From Flavihumibacter stibioxidans (GTDB taxonomy: Bacteria > Bacteroidota > Bacteroidia > Chitinophagales > Chitinophagaceae), in contig NZ_MBUA01000001.1 of the NCBI RefSeq assembly GCF_014332695.1, forward strand, positions 1,488,001 to 1,552,000: a DNA stretch of 64,000 bases. The letters run 5' to 3'. How positions within the stretch are numbered: position 1 is the stretch's first letter; the number at the start of each line of letters is the position of its first letter. A program made the position numbers and the translations under genes. The notes under the pieces were generated by a model. That model had not been told where the DNA came from. It ran no database searches and saw only the letters and a list, made by a program, of their open reading frames with translations. Of this stretch, positions 43,197 to 53,253 are shown one piece after another.

Positions 43197-46100
43197 GAAA
43201 CTTCCGCTTTCACTTCCTTACCAACCACCACCCCGTGCATCCGCTGCAGGAACGCAAGGATAGTTTTCATGTCCTTCATTTTGTCTGCCACCAGTAAAAA
43301 GTTTTTACCGGTCTGCTTAAGCCTTGCATTGTTGACATGGGTTTGCAGGTAAGATAAAATATCACGGAAAAGGTCAGACTCGAAGTAAGGCGAGTCATGT
43401 TTGTTCACGAAGAAACATTTCAGGGTTTCATCGCGCAGCAACAATTTCTCAAAGCCAAGGTCCACCCCCAGCCTGCGCACCCGCACCGCATCGAACAGGT
43501 CTTCCACCTGTTGCGGGATCACGCCAAAACGGTCATGCATCTCTGTATGGAAGGCCCGCAACTCTTCTTCGGTTTCGCAGTTATCGAGCCGCTGGTAAAG
43601 GCTGAGCCTCTCCGTTATGCTTTCCACATAACTGTCGGGGATCAGTATCTCCAGGTCAGTATCGATGGTACAATCCTGCACATAGTCTTCCTGTTTCGCG
43701 ATCTCCTCCCTGAACAGTTCGCGGAAGGAGGTGCGCTTCAGTTCGCGGATGGCTTCATCCAGGATTTTCTGGTACATTTCAAAGCCGATCTCTGCCATGA
43801 ACCCGCTCTGCTCCCCTCCCAGCATATTGCCCGCGCCCCTTATGTCAAGGTCCCGCATTGCAATCTGGAAACCACTGCCCAGTTCACTGTGCTGCTCAAG
43901 GGTCTGCAAACGCTTCTTTGAGTCCGAAGGCAGGGTGCTCATCGGAGGTGCCAGCAGGTAACAGAATGCCTTCCTGTTGCTCCGGCCCACCCTGCCACGC
44001 AACTGGTGCAGGTCACTCAATCCGAACTGGTGCGCGTTGTTTACAATGATCGTGTTCACATTCGGGATGTCCACACCGCTTTCCACAATATTGGTACATA
44101 CCAGCACATCGTATTTTTTGTCGATAAAATCCATGATCCGCTCTTCCAGTACATGCCCCTCCATCTGCCCATGGGCATAACCGATAGAAAGGTCAGGGCA
44201 GTGCCCCTGGATAATTGCGGCCATTTCCGCCAGCCCGTTGATGCGGTTGTGGATGAAGAACACCTGCCCTCCGCGCTCTGTTTCATAGTAAATGGCATCG
44301 CGGATAAAGTCCTCATTGTACACCTGCACTTCGGTCTGTATCGGCTGACGGTTGGGAGGCGGGGTATTGATGATACTGAGGTCTCGCGCGCCCATCAGGC
44401 TGAACTGCAGGGTTCTTGGGATAGGCGTTGCCGTTAGCGTAAGGCAGTCCACATTTGTCCGCAGGGTTTTGATCTTCTCCTTGTGCGCCACCCCGAACTT
44501 CTGCTCTTCATCGATGATGAGGATTCCCAGGTCTTTGTACTTCACCTCCTTGCCCAGCAAACCGTGCGTACCGATGATGATATCGATCTTGCCTTCTTCA
44601 AGTTTCTTAAGTGTTTCCTTCTTCTCTTTGGCGCTCTTGAACCGGTTGATATAATCCACAGTTACAGGAAAATCCTTCAACCTGTCCTTAAAGGTCTTGT
44701 AATGCTGGAATGCCAGGATGGTGGTGGGAACCAGTACCGCCGCCTGCTTGCCGTCCACCACGGTTTTAAATGCCGCACGGATGGCCACTTCCGTTTTTCC
44801 GAAGCCCACATCGCCGCAGACCAGCCGGTCCATGGGCGAGGGCGATTCCATATCCTTTTTCACATCGGCGGTGGCCTTGCTCTGGTCAGGGGTATCCTCG
44901 TATATAAAGGATGCTTCCAGCTCGGTCTGGAGATAGGTATCCGGAGTATGCTGAAATCCTTGCTGGGACTTCCTTTGCGCATAAAGTTTGATCAGGTCAA
45001 AGGCAATTTCCTTCACCTTTGTTTTCGTCTTCTCCTTCAGTTTGGCCCAGGCATCGCTTCCCAGTTTGTTCACTTTGGGAACCGTTCCTTCCTTCCCGGT
45101 GTACTTGGATATCTTATGCAGCGAGTTGATGTTCACATACAGGATATCGCTGTCCTTATAAATGATCCGCACGGCTTCCTGCAATTTGCCGTTCACTTCC
45201 AGTTTCTGGAGGCCGCTGAACACGCCTACACCGTGATCAATATGCGATACAAAATCGCCGGGCTGCAGTTCACGCAGGGTTCGCAGGGTAAGGGCCTTGT
45301 TCTTGTTATAGGCCTGCTTTACCTTGTATTTGTGGTACCGCTGGAAGATCTGGTGATCAGTATAACAGACTATTTTGAGATCCTCATCAATGAACCCGCC
45401 GTGGATGGCTGCGGGTATGGGTGTAAAAGGTATTTCCGCTTTCAGGTCTTCGAAAACACTGTGCAGCCTTTCAAGCTGTTTCGGATTCTCGGCAAAAAGA
45501 TAGAGGCTGAATCCTTTTTTAGCCCACTGCTGGAAGTCCCGGATCAGCAGTTCAAACTGCCGGTTGAAAGATGGCTGTGGTTTGGTGTGAAAACTGATCT
45601 CGGTGCACAGCCCCCCCGGGAAGGATGCATGCCCTTCCAGTTCGATCACATGGTGCTGTCTGAGTTGCGCTTCGAGGTCCGCTGCACTGATAAACTCATC
45701 CCGCCGGATCGTTTTCTTTACCAGTTTATCTTCTTCCTCTTCTTCCCTGAACACCACGCCTTCATTACGGTCGAGGTAGAGATCCAGGTCTTCTTCCTGG
45801 ATCACTATGCGCTCTTTTACAAACTGCCAGTCATTCATCCATGCAACGGTATTGCCGGGAAGGAAGTCTAAGAGGGTAACCGTGGCCTTTTCGGGCATTT
45901 CGGACTGCAGGTTCGGAATAATGCTTACCTGCAGAAGTTTGCGTTCACTGAGCTGCGATTCAGGGTCAAAAAGGCGGATGCTGTCCACCTCATTACCAAA
46001 AAGTTCCACCCGGTAGGGCTTTTCGTTGCCGAAGGAATAGATATCCAGGATGCCGCCCCTGACCGCAAACTGTCCTGGTTCGTACACAAAATCAGTGCGG

Positions 46101-46609
46101 GTGAATCCGGCATTGGTGAGTTGTTCGTATAGTTTTACGGTGTCGAGGGTATCATTGACCTTGATCCGGATAATATTTCCGCTGAGGGTTTCGGGTGGCA
46201 CCACTTTTTCAAAGAGGGCTTCCGGGTAGGTTACCACGATCTTTTTGTTCCCCCCGGCGCTGAGGCGGGTGAGGGTTTCGGTTCGTAGCATCACATGGCT
46301 GCTGTTGAGCAGCCGGAAGTTCTTTTTATTCCGGAAAGAGGCCGGGAAATAAAACAGGTCCAGGGCCCCCGTCAGGTTTTCAAGGGTATTATGGAAATAA
46401 GCGGCTTCTTCGGCATCGTTGAGGATGACCACATGGTTCACCTGTTCGGTTATTTTGTTTTTGAAGAGCGCAGTTACGAGGAATTCCGGGGAGCTGCCGG
46501 AAAGATTTTTCAGCACCAGGTGCTGGGGTACGGACATGGTGAGCCTGTCCGCCAGTTGAAAAAGGCGGGGGTCCTTGCCATACTGCTCCAGTAAATGTTC
46601 CAGGTTCAT
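43193..46609 (-). CDS. mfd: Transcription-repair coupling factor
   Basis: 1138 residues from ATG 46609 ([10 protein letters not shown]). A TTG 36 nt upstream is in frame but lies within the leader hairpin. Mfd removes stalled RNA polymerase and recruits UvrA. Order: UvrB-like N-terminal domains, the polymerase-interacting CarD-like domain ([20 protein letters not shown]), a RecG-like translocase with Walker [24 protein letters not shown]-type box [15 protein letters not shown], motif [35 protein letters not shown], and the C-terminal TRCF domain. A 462-codon plus-strand ORF inside it is a shadow. Monocistronic. Confidence 0.96.
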   Translation of the reverse strand: MNLEHLLEQYGKDPRLFQLADRLTMSVPQHLVLKNLSGSSPEFLVTALFKNKITEQVNHVVILNDAEEAAYFHNTLENLTGALDLFYFPASFRNKKNFRLLNSSHVMLRTETLTRLSAGGNKKIVVTYPEALFEKVVPPETLSGNIIRIKVNDTLDTVKLYEQLTNAGFTRTDFVYEPGQFAVRGGILDIYSFGNEKPYRVELFGNEVDSIRLFDPESQLSERKLLQVSIIPNLQSEMPEKATVTLLDFLPGNTVAWMNDWQFVKERIVIQEEDLDLYLDRNEGVVFREEEEEDKLVKKTIRRDEFISAADLEAQLRQHHVIELEGHASFPGGLCTEISFHTKPQPSFNRQFELLIRDFQQWAKKGFSLYLFAENPKQLERLHSVFEDLKAEIPFTPIPAAIHGGFIDEDLKIVCYTDHQIFQRYHKYKVKQAYNKNKALTLRTLRELQPGDFVSHIDHGVGVFSGLQKLEVNGKLQEAVRIIYKDSDILYVNINSLHKISKYTGKEGTVPKVNKLGSDAWAKLKEKTKTKVKEIAFDLIKLYAQRKSQQGFQHTPDTYLQTELEASFIYEDTPDQSKATADVKKDMESPSPMDRLVCGDVGFGKTEVAIRAAFKTVVDGKQAAVLVPTTILAFQHYKTFKDRLKDFPVTVDYINRFKSAKEKKETLKKLEEGKIDIIIGTHGLLGKEVKYKDLGILIIDEEQKFGVAHKEKIKTLRTNVDCLTLTATPIPRTLQFSLMGARDLSIINTPPPNRQPIQTEVQVYNEDFIRDAIYYETERGGQVFFIHNRINGLAEMAAIIQGHCPDLSIGYAHGQMEGHVLEERIMDFIDKKYDVLVCTNIVESGVDIPNVNTIIVNNAHQFGLSDLHQLRGRVGRSNRKAFCYLLAPPMSTLPSDSKKRLQTLEQHSELGSGFQIAMRDLDIRGAGNMLGGEQSGFMAEIGFEMYQKILDEAIRELKRTSFRELFREEIAKQEDYVQDCTIDTDLEILIPDSYVESITERLSLYQRLDNCETEEELRAFHTEMHDRFGVIPQQVEDLFDAVRVRRLGVDLGFEKLLLRDETLKCFFVNKHDSPYFESDLFRDILSYLQTHVNNARLKQTGKNFLLVADKMKDMKTILAFLQRMHGVVVGKEVKAEVS

Positions 46610-46619
46610 GTACACAAAA

Positions 46620-46638
46620 CCGGACCTGTCGGGTCCGG
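46620..46638 (-). promoter_or_regulatory. Hairpin in the mfd leader
   Basis: CCGGACC, 5-nt loop, GGTCCGG: a perfect 7-bp G-C-rich stem between the promoter core and the mfd ATG, 10 nt before that ATG. It would form in the short 5' leader and could limit translation. Confidence 0.6.
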
Positions 46639-46642
46639 ATTG

Positions 46643-46650
46643 CAAAGATA
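46643..46650 (-). promoter_or_regulatory. mfd -7 promoter core
   Basis: TATCTTTG on the minus strand, exact consensus, 33 nt before ATG 46609. Confidence 0.5.
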
Positions 46651-46724
46651 AGCAGAATGCAGAAGGTAGATTTTTTTCTATCTTGTGCCAACCAGTATCC
46701 CCTCTCTTTCGTTTTCTTTAATAT

Positions 46725-49700
46725 ATGCCCCGTATGAATAAAACATTCCTGACTGTATCCCTTTCTGCCATAAGCGTAATGCTGGCCGGCTACCTGCTGT
46801 ACCAGGGTCCCGACGCCTCCGGAAATGAGCTTTTCATGGGGGGAGGTAAGAAGAAGAAAAAAACCATGGAGGAAAAAGCCATGTTCGCGGAACAGCGGAT
46901 GCGCTATGAATACGATATGGTTAAGGATGGCGGAACAGGGCTGATTCCCGGTGGCATCCATGAAATGGAATTGCAGCAGGCAAGACGTATACCGGAAAAG
47001 GAAAGGTCACAGGATCTCTTCCTCTCTCCTTTTGCAGATAACAGTTATACAGCCGCGGGCCCTTTCAGTTTCGGTGGCCGCACCCGGGCTGTGGCATTTG
47101 ATAAAAGATTTGGTACCGGCTCCAACAGGGTCATCCTCGCCGGCGCCGTGAGCGGAGGCCTGTTCCGCTCTGCCGACGGTGGTACTTCCTGGACACTGGT
47201 AACCCCGCAAAACGAGATCCACAATGTATCCGCTATAGCCCAGGACCCCCGTGCCGGCAATGAAAATACCTGGTATGCCGGCGGTGGTGAGCCAATAGGA
47301 AACTCAGCAACCCCGTCCGCCGGTGGTGCTTTTTATTATGGGTATGGCCTGATGAAATCAACCGATAACGGACTTACCTGGAATCGGGTGAGCAGCACTT
47401 TCGCCGGGGAACTGGAGACCTTCGATGATGCCTTTGATTTTGTCCATAAAATACTTGTCCACCCGATAACCGGGCATGTTTATGTTGCCGGACACCGCAG
47501 GCTGCTGAGAAGCACTGATAACGGCACTACTTTTTCAAATGTTTTCATTGGCACCCAGGGTTCCTTTGCCGATAACGGGCAACTGGACATTGCCTGTACC
47601 AACAGCGGCCGGATTTACCTCGCTGTAAACGGGGGATTTCCGGATAAGGACCGGAGGGGATTATGGTTTTCAGAAACCGGAAACCTGAATTCCTGGACGC
47701 GTTTCGCAGGCGGGCAGACCCTGAACGCTGATTCTATTCCCGGCTGGAGGGCAAATTCCTATACCTCCAGTGGCGGTATTTCCACAGATTCCAGGCGGAT
47801 TTTACTGGCACTGGCACCTTCCAATAATAATATCCTGTATGCCTATTATGAAAACGGCCTATCACAGGAAGGGAGCACAGGTACCCCGGAGGCGGATCTT
47901 TTCAAATTTGATTTCGGTGCATCGACCTATACCAATCTTTCGGCCAATATGCCTGATTTTAACGGGCAGAAAGACGGCATCGATCCGCTCGCCGTCCAGG
48001 GAGGTTATGACATGATGGTGGTAGTGAAACCCGATAATCCGAATATGGTTTTTGTGGGGGGCACGAACCTCTACCGGTCGAACAATGGATTTACCAATAC
48101 ATCCGGCACCAGCTGGATTGGCGGTTACAAATACTGGGGACCAGGTTCCACCACATTCAATATTCTGCAGTATGACAACCACCATGCGGATGTCCACAAC
48201 CTGGTATTTGATCCTTCCAATCCCAACAGGGCATTGTGTGCCACAGATGGCGGATTGCACCTGACCACAGATATCACCGCCACCACCACTGCCACTGAGC
48301 CGGTAAAATGGACCATGGTACAGGGTTACCAGACAGCCCAATATTACCATGTACGACTAGAGCATCGTGCTTCGGGAACCCAGCCTTACAATTTCATCGG
48401 GGGCATGCAGGATAATGGTAGTTACCTGAAGGCGGAATCAGGCAATGACCATACCAGGGCGGGATCAGGTGATGGCGGTGCAGCAGCGATCGGAAAATTC
48501 ATCAGCTTCGACAATTATACCCTCTTTGTGAGCAGCCAGCTGGGCAGCCTGGCAAGGTTGACGCCGGGTAACGCCACATCCATCAAACCAACCAACCTTA
48601 CCCCCAATTCCAGTTCCGGGGAAGGCGAGTTTGTAACCTATTTCGGGTTTGATGCCGACAATCCGGAAGATCTGTATTATGTCAACTTTAACCGGGTATT
48701 CAGGACAACCAATGCCACAACGGTCACCGCTACCACTGGCTGGACGGAACTCACCGGTGTGGCTGGTGCCGTGAACCCTGCGGATCCTGGCGGTGATGAT
48801 ATTGGTATCAGGGCCATTGAGCTAAGCCGGGGGCCCTACCTGTCCACCCATGCCATGTATATCGGAACAACCGAGGGCAGAGTGTTCAGGCTGAACGATC
48901 CGCGCAATGCGGCGGCGGCTACCCAACCGGTTGACATCACGCCCCCCCAGATCAATACGATCATTACCAATACCCTGATTTCTCCAAGTCCCCGGGTGAA
49001 CGTGTCAGGGATCGCCATTAACCCCAATGATGACAATGAAGTGATGGTGGTTTATTCCAACTATACCGTCACCACAGGCACCGGAGGCACCAGGCGGGAT
49101 TTCAATATCTGGTGGACCACCAATGCGAAATCCGCTAATCCGACCTGGACCCTGATCGAGGGGAATCTAACCCTGCCGTCTATACGTAGCTGTGCCATCG
49201 TTGCGCGGAAAGATGGAACCGGCAAGGCTTTTACTGAATATTATGTAGGCACTTCGGTTGGTTTATATAGCACTTTGGGTGTTAAGGACACGCTGGCGGC
49301 AGGCAAGCCGATCACCTGGAAAAGGGAAGGCGGACGTACATTGAATTACGCCGTGGTAACCTCCCTTGCCTACCGGCCCCAGGACAATACCCTGCTGGTG
49401 GGAACCCACGGTAATGGCATGTTTTATACCACCATACCGCAACCGAATTTTACGCCCAACCTGAATACCGGGGTGAATGATCCGGTGAGAAATGACAAGA
49501 ATTTTATCCAGAACTCCTGGCCGGGCATTACAGACGGGCAGCTTCAGTACCGGATCGGTAACATGTTTGAGGTGAAAAAACTGGTGGTTCAGGTTCACAG
49601 CCTGAATGGTCAGCTGGTTTATCGCAATGAAACCGGCTACCAGAACGGAAACCTCAACCTGGGTCATCTTGCCAGGGGAACTTATGTACTGACCATTACC

Positions 49701-49748
49701 AGCGGCGATTATAAGCAGCAGTTTGTCCGTAAGTTTTTGAAAAAATAG
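46725..49748 (+). CDS. Secreted BNR/sialidase-fold protein with T9SS sorting tail
   Basis: 1007 residues; Met4 could also start. N-terminal signal region about 4-25 (MNKTFLTVSLSAISVMLAGY). The body is a beta-propeller with Asp-box (BNR) motifs: LFRSADGGTSWTLVTP, LMKSTDNGLTWNRV and LLRSTDNGTTFSNV, plus GGGEPIGNSATPSAGGAFYY as in VPS10/sialidase-related exo-alpha folds. No sialidase catalytic set is recognised, so a binding or glycoside-related role is open. The last ~70 residues are a T9SS type A tail (LVVQVHSLNGQLVYRNETGY, LARGTYVLTITSGDYKQQFV). It should be exported by the T9SS and processed by PorU. Divergent from mfd. Confidence 0.88.
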   Translation: MPRMNKTFLTVSLSAISVMLAGYLLYQGPDASGNELFMGGGKKKKKTMEEKAMFAEQRMRYEYDMVKDGGTGLIPGGIHEMELQQARRIPEKERSQDLFLSPFADNSYTAAGPFSFGGRTRAVAFDKRFGTGSNRVILAGAVSGGLFRSADGGTSWTLVTPQNEIHNVSAIAQDPRAGNENTWYAGGGEPIGNSATPSAGGAFYYGYGLMKSTDNGLTWNRVSSTFAGELETFDDAFDFVHKILVHPITGHVYVAGHRRLLRSTDNGTTFSNVFIGTQGSFADNGQLDIACTNSGRIYLAVNGGFPDKDRRGLWFSETGNLNSWTRFAGGQTLNADSIPGWRANSYTSSGGISTDSRRILLALAPSNNNILYAYYENGLSQEGSTGTPEADLFKFDFGASTYTNLSANMPDFNGQKDGIDPLAVQGGYDMMVVVKPDNPNMVFVGGTNLYRSNNGFTNTSGTSWIGGYKYWGPGSTTFNILQYDNHHADVHNLVFDPSNPNRALCATDGGLHLTTDITATTTATEPVKWTMVQGYQTAQYYHVRLEHRASGTQPYNFIGGMQDNGSYLKAESGNDHTRAGSGDGGAAAIGKFISFDNYTLFVSSQLGSLARLTPGNATSIKPTNLTPNSSSGEGEFVTYFGFDADNPEDLYYVNFNRVFRTTNATTVTATTGWTELTGVAGAVNPADPGGDDIGIRAIELSRGPYLSTHAMYIGTTEGRVFRLNDPRNAAAATQPVDITPPQINTIITNTLISPSPRVNVSGIAINPNDDNEVMVVYSNYTVTTGTGGTRRDFNIWWTTNAKSANPTWTLIEGNLTLPSIRSCAIVARKDGTGKAFTEYYVGTSVGLYSTLGVKDTLAAGKPITWKREGGRTLNYAVVTSLAYRPQDNTLLVGTHGNGMFYTTIPQPNFTPNLNTGVNDPVRNDKNFIQNSWPGITDGQLQYRIGNMFEVKKLVVQVHSLNGQLVYRNETGYQNGNLNLGHLARGTYVLTITSGDYKQQFVRKFLKK

Positions 49749-49795
49749 GGAGAAATTCTCCCGTCCGGGTGGCAAAGACGAATCGCGACAGATGT

Positions 49796-49808
49796 CCACC
49801 CGACGGGT
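49796..49808. repeat. CACCCGACGGGTG palindrome, degenerate copy E
   Basis: One intact 13-mer; a decayed partner TCCCGTCCGGGTG lies near 49758-49770. A separate perfect palindrome GGGAGAA-A-TTCTCCC sits at 49747-49761, starting on the last base of the preceding stop codon. Confidence 0.75.
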
Positions 49809-49827
49809 GAATTTCCACCGAATAAAT

Positions 49828-50205
49828 TCACCCCCTGCCCTTCCTCCTAAACAAGAACCAGTTAATCCCAAGTGCAGCCAACAAAATCAGGAGGCCTCCG
49901 AACTCGCGGGTTTGTTCAATCCAGGGTTTGGTGGCCTTCATACTTTGAACGATATTCTCCGCATCATGTTCCCGGAGCCAGCTCAGTACACCATCGCCGG
50001 CAAAAAGCAGGTAGGTAGCGTACAACAGATAAACCGTAAAACCAGCCAGGTAGAGATAGGAATTAAAACGATTCTTCAGTGCCTGTACGCAAAGCAGGGC
50101 GCCGAAAAGGTAGATGGCCATCCATACCAGGGGATCAGGATCATTGTACTGCAGGGCCGCTGATAAAACGAAAACCCCGATCATTACCGCATTGAATATT
50201 TTCAT
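49828..50205 (-). CDS. TMEM220-like small membrane protein
   Basis: 125 residues with four membrane helices (about 5-20, 27-45, 50-68 and 100-118). The pattern LQYNDPDPLVWMAIYLFGAL near residue 18, followed by YLAGFTVYLLYATYLL and TREFGGLLILLAALGINWFL, matches the transmembrane 220 family, found in bacteria and eukaryotes, function unknown. The gene is monocistronic, convergent with the T9SS cargo gene and divergent from the flavin reductase gene. Confidence 0.82.
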   Translation of the reverse strand: MKIFNAVMIGVFVLSAALQYNDPDPLVWMAIYLFGALLCVQALKNRFNSYLYLAGFTVYLLYATYLLFAGDGVLSWLREHDAENIVQSMKATKPWIEQTREFGGLLILLAALGINWFLFRRKGRG

Positions 50206-50316
50206 TCCCGCTTTTATAATAAAAATAGTGGTTCCCCCTTAATCCCTGCTCATCACTTCCCTCCCCCTTTCTCGCCATGCCTTAATATTCACTAACTTCC
50301 CACACAAAAACCACCC

Positions 50317-51063
50317 ATGCTGCAACCGTGGCGAACCGGAAAAATCATTCAGATAGTTGATGAAACCCCTACCACCAGAAGGTTCTGGATCGAGGTACCG
50401 GAACTGGACCGGTTTGATTTTAAACCCGGACAGTTTGTAACCCTGGACCTGCCCATTCATGAAGCAAAAAACAAGCGCTGGCGAAGCTATTCCATTTCAT
50501 CCTGGCCCGATGGGTCGAATGTTTTTGAATTAATCATAGTTCAGCTGGAAGGCGGACTCGGAACCAAATACCTGTTCACTGAAATGAAGGTGGGCAGTGA
50601 ACTGACACTCCGGGGTCCCCAGGGGGTATTCACCCTGCCGGAAACTATTGAAAAGGACCTGTTCCTTATCTGTACCGGTACCGGTATAGCCCCTTTCCGG
50701 TCGATGGCCCACCATATCATGAGGAATAATATTCCGCATAAGAATGTATACCTCATTTTCGGAAGCAGGAAGGAATGCGACTGCCTGTATGCCAATGAAT
50801 TGAAGGATTTGCAGGAAAAAGCTCCCTGGTTCAGGTTTTTGCCGACCTATTCAAGGGAAGAAGCGAGGGATGGTATCCTGACCGGATATGTACATTCTGT
50901 GTACGAAGATGTTTGCAATGATATCAGGAATAAGACAGGCCAGCCATTGAATCCGGCATATTTCTACTTATGTGGCTGGAAAAATATGATCGACGAAGCC
51001 AAACAACGCATTCTGGCGCTGGGCTTTGATAAAAAAGATATACACCTCGAATTATACGGGTGA
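50317..51063 (+). CDS. Ferredoxin--NADP reductase-like FAD/NAD(P)-binding oxidoreductase
   Basis: 248 residues. The FAD domain begins at residue 1 and has the flavin motif KRWRSYSISSWPD (about residue 54). The NAD(P) domain has LICTGTGIAPFRSMAHHI (about residue 115), YLIFGSRKECDCLYANEL, and the C-terminal YLCGWKNMIDEAKQRILALG. This fits bacterial FNR and phenol-hydroxylase-reductase-like proteins without a fused ferredoxin domain. It transfers electrons between NAD(P)H and a separate partner, not identifiable here. It is convergent with the small membrane protein gene 3 bp downstream. Confidence 0.9.
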   Translation: MLQPWRTGKIIQIVDETPTTRRFWIEVPELDRFDFKPGQFVTLDLPIHEAKNKRWRSYSISSWPDGSNVFELIIVQLEGGLGTKYLFTEMKVGSELTLRGPQGVFTLPETIEKDLFLICTGTGIAPFRSMAHHIMRNNIPHKNVYLIFGSRKECDCLYANELKDLQEKAPWFRFLPTYSREEARDGILTGYVHSVYEDVCNDIRNKTGQPLNPAYFYLCGWKNMIDEAKQRILALGFDKKDIHLELYG

Positions 51064-51066
51064 TGA

Positions 51067-51345
51067 TTATCCTTTGGCTTTGGCTTTCACCTGTGCGGAG
51101 GACGATTCGCCCAGGGTCAGGCTGATCACCGGTACTTTTTCGGATTGTTCCTTTCTGCCAGACTGAATCTTGTGCAAGCGAAGTATCTCGGCGTGGTTTT
51201 CAACCATCTCCGTCTCTAATTCCAAAATCCTTTTACGTGATTTTAAAAGCTGGTGCGACCTCATGGCAAATCCGCCAACAGCACCAATGGCAAATGCAAG
51301 CAGGGTCCAAAGCAGTACGGCTATATTGATGTTGGCATACATCAT
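51067..51345 (-). CDS. Small membrane protein with coiled coil, paralogue 1
   Basis: 92 residues: a single membrane helix at about 8-28, a basic hinge, a short coiled coil (SRKRILELETEMVENHAEIL) and a polar Lys/Ser-rich tail. The next gene upstream (51434-51724) has the same plan and shares ILELE-x-E followed by HAEIL-x-L, so the two look like a tandem duplication. Likely anchored in the inner membrane with the coil in the cytoplasm or periplasm. No family is recognised. Confidence 0.75.
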   Translation of the reverse strand: MMYANINIAVLLWTLLAFAIGAVGGFAMRSHQLLKSRKRILELETEMVENHAEILRLHKIQSGRKEQSEKVPVISLTLGESSSAQVKAKAKG

Positions 51346-51433
51346 AGAAATTGGTTTGAATCATTAACGAACCAATTTCATTTATATTGCCTGCAGTGGA
51401 AAATTGAATTGATTAACGGGAAACTGTGCCGGA

Positions 51434-51724
51434 TTATTGGGAGGCCCGCTTGTTTTTTCCATTGTCCGGCTGTCCTGATTCTTTTTCAATCAGTGGTACA
51501 ACCGGAGTTGCTGCGGGCGGGTTGGAACGGCTTTGTTGCTGGTCTGCTATTTTTTTCTGGAGTTGAAGGATTTCGGCATGATCCTGCATTTTTTCACTTT
51601 CCAGTTCAAGTATCTGGCGACGGAGCGCTTTCACCTGCAATACGCGGAAAAGTAATCCTGCGACAAAGGCACAGAGCATAACCAAAGCAAGCAATCCAAG
51701 GTGTACTGTGATTTGCATATTCAT
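51434..51724 (-). CDS. Small membrane protein with coiled coil, paralogue 2
   Basis: 96 residues: membrane helix at about 6-28, coiled coil with RRQILELESEKMQDHAEILQ, then a Pro/Gln/Lys-rich disordered tail. It parallels the 92-residue protein just downstream in length, order and coil sequence. It lies 50 bp after glyS on the same strand. Function unknown. Confidence 0.75.
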   Translation of the reverse strand: MNMQITVHLGLLALVMLCAFVAGLLFRVLQVKALRRQILELESEKMQDHAEILQLQKKIADQQQSRSNPPAATPVVPLIEKESGQPDNGKNKRASQ

Positions 51725-51774
51725 ACAGCAGGCCCCTTTTGGGGAGCCATTGGTTTAGGGTTCTAACAAATATA

Positions 51775-53229
51775 TTATTCCTGAATGGCTTTTTCAACCA
51801 TTTCTTTCACATCTTTCAAAAGAATCCTCTGTTGAACCATGCTGTCGCGGTGCCTGATTGTTACCGTACCATCCTCCTTGGTCTGGTGGTCGATGGTTAC
51901 GCAAAACGGCGTGCCAATAGCATCCTGTCTTCTGTATCGCTTTCCTATTGTATCTTTTTCCTCATAAAAACACCTGAAGGAGGCTTTGCACTCATTCATC
52001 AGGTCCCGGGCAATTTCCGGCAGGCCATCCTTTTTCATCAGGGGCAGGATGGCCAGCTTGACCGGGCTCAATTTCGGCGGAAACTTAAGCACCACGCGGC
52101 TATCAGCCTTTTCCGCCGTGCTGAGATCCTGCTCCTCATAAGCTTCACTCAATACCATCATCACGGTACGGTCCAGTCCGATGGATGTTTCAATTACATA
52201 CGGAATATAGTTGCCGTATGGTTTGCCATCAGGGCCCGGATCATTGTCAAAATACTGCATTTTCTTCTTGCTGTACTCCTGGTGGTTGCGCAGGTCGAAA
52301 TCAGTACGGGAATGAATGCCTTCCACTTCTTTGAAACCGATCGGGAAATCGTATTCGATATCGCAGGCGGCATCGGCATAGTGTGCCAGCTTCACGTGGT
52401 CATGGAAACGGTACCTGTCGGCCGGAATACCCAGGCTGAGGTGCCATTTCATCCTTTCCTCCTTCCAATATTCATACCACTCTTTTTGTGTGCCGGGACG
52501 GATAAAAAACTGCATTTCCATCTGTTCAAACTCCCTCATCCGGAAAATGAACTGGCGGGCAACGATCTCGTTCCGGAAAGCTTTTCCCACCTGGGCAATA
52601 CCAAACGGGATCTTCATCCGGCCGGTCTTCTGGACATTCAGGAAGTTGACGAAAATACCCTGGGCGGTTTCGGGCCTCAGGTAAACCATGTTATCATCGC
52701 CCTCGCCGCTCACCGCGCCGAATTCAGTGGCAAACATGAGGTTAAATTGCCGCACATCGGTCCAGTTGCAGGTACCGCTGACGCTGCACTTAATCTTATT
52801 ATTCTCGATCAGGGTCTTCAAACCCGCGAAATCTTCTTTTGCCAGCAATTGATCCATTTCTGCCAGCAAGGCCTCCCCCTGTTCTTTGGGCAGGGCATCT
52901 GCATGGGCTTCGATCAGGTGATCCACCCGGTAGCGCTTTTTGCTGTCTTTGTTATCGATCATCGGATCGCTGAAATTATCCACGTGACCGCTGGCCTTCC
53001 AGGTGGTGGGATGCATGAAAATGGCGGCATCGATTCCAACAATGTTTTCGTGGAGCTGGGTCATCCATTTCCACCAGTAATCGCGGATGTTCTTTTTCAA
53101 CTCACTGCCGTACTGACCGTAGTCGTACACGGCACTCAGACCGTCGTATATTTCACTTGAAGGGAATATGAAGCCGTATTCTTTACAATGCGATATAATT
53201 GCCTGAAATTTATTGTTATCGTTCGCCAT
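51775..53229 (-). CDS. glyS: Glycyl-tRNA synthetase (alpha2 type)
   Basis: 484 residues, a class II synthetase of the single-chain, dimeric type found in Bacteroidota, archaea and eukaryotes, not the alpha2beta2 type of proteobacteria. It charges tRNA-Gly. Visible blocks: EYGFIFPSSEIYDGLSAVYD (N-terminus), YLRPETAQGIFVNFLNV (motif 2 region), VGKAFRNEIVARQFIFRMRE, PYVIETSIGLDRTVMMVLSE (motif 3), and a C-terminal anticodon domain ending in TKEDGTVTIRHRDSM. The ATG is fixed by TATCTTTG 7 nt upstream. A 473-codon plus-strand ORF across it is a shadow. Confidence 0.96.
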   Translation of the reverse strand: MANDNNKFQAIISHCKEYGFIFPSSEIYDGLSAVYDYGQYGSELKKNIRDYWWKWMTQLHENIVGIDAAIFMHPTTWKASGHVDNFSDPMIDNKDSKKRYRVDHLIEAHADALPKEQGEALLAEMDQLLAKEDFAGLKTLIENNKIKCSVSGTCNWTDVRQFNLMFATEFGAVSGEGDDNMVYLRPETAQGIFVNFLNVQKTGRMKIPFGIAQVGKAFRNEIVARQFIFRMREFEQMEMQFFIRPGTQKEWYEYWKEERMKWHLSLGIPADRYRFHDHVKLAHYADAACDIEYDFPIGFKEVEGIHSRTDFDLRNHQEYSKKKMQYFDNDPGPDGKPYGNYIPYVIETSIGLDRTVMMVLSEAYEEQDLSTAEKADSRVVLKFPPKLSPVKLAILPLMKKDGLPEIARDLMNECKASFRCFYEEKDTIGKRYRRQDAIGTPFCVTIDHQTKEDGTVTIRHRDSMVQQRILLKDVKEMVEKAIQE

Positions 53230-53236
53230 AAGGCGG

Positions 53237-53244
53237 CAAAGATA
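53237..53244 (-). promoter_or_regulatory. glyS -7 promoter core
   Basis: TATCTTTG on the minus strand, exact consensus, 7 nt before the glyS ATG. Confidence 0.55.
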
Positions 53245-53253
53245 TTGGGAAAA

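Noticed and set aside
44483-45871. 462-codon plus-strand ORF
   Set aside because: Antisense to mfd. No domain or signal is evident, while the opposite strand carries a complete helicase.
51739-53160. 473-codon plus-strand ORF
   Set aside because: Antisense to glyS, low-information translation, shadow of the synthetase reading frame.
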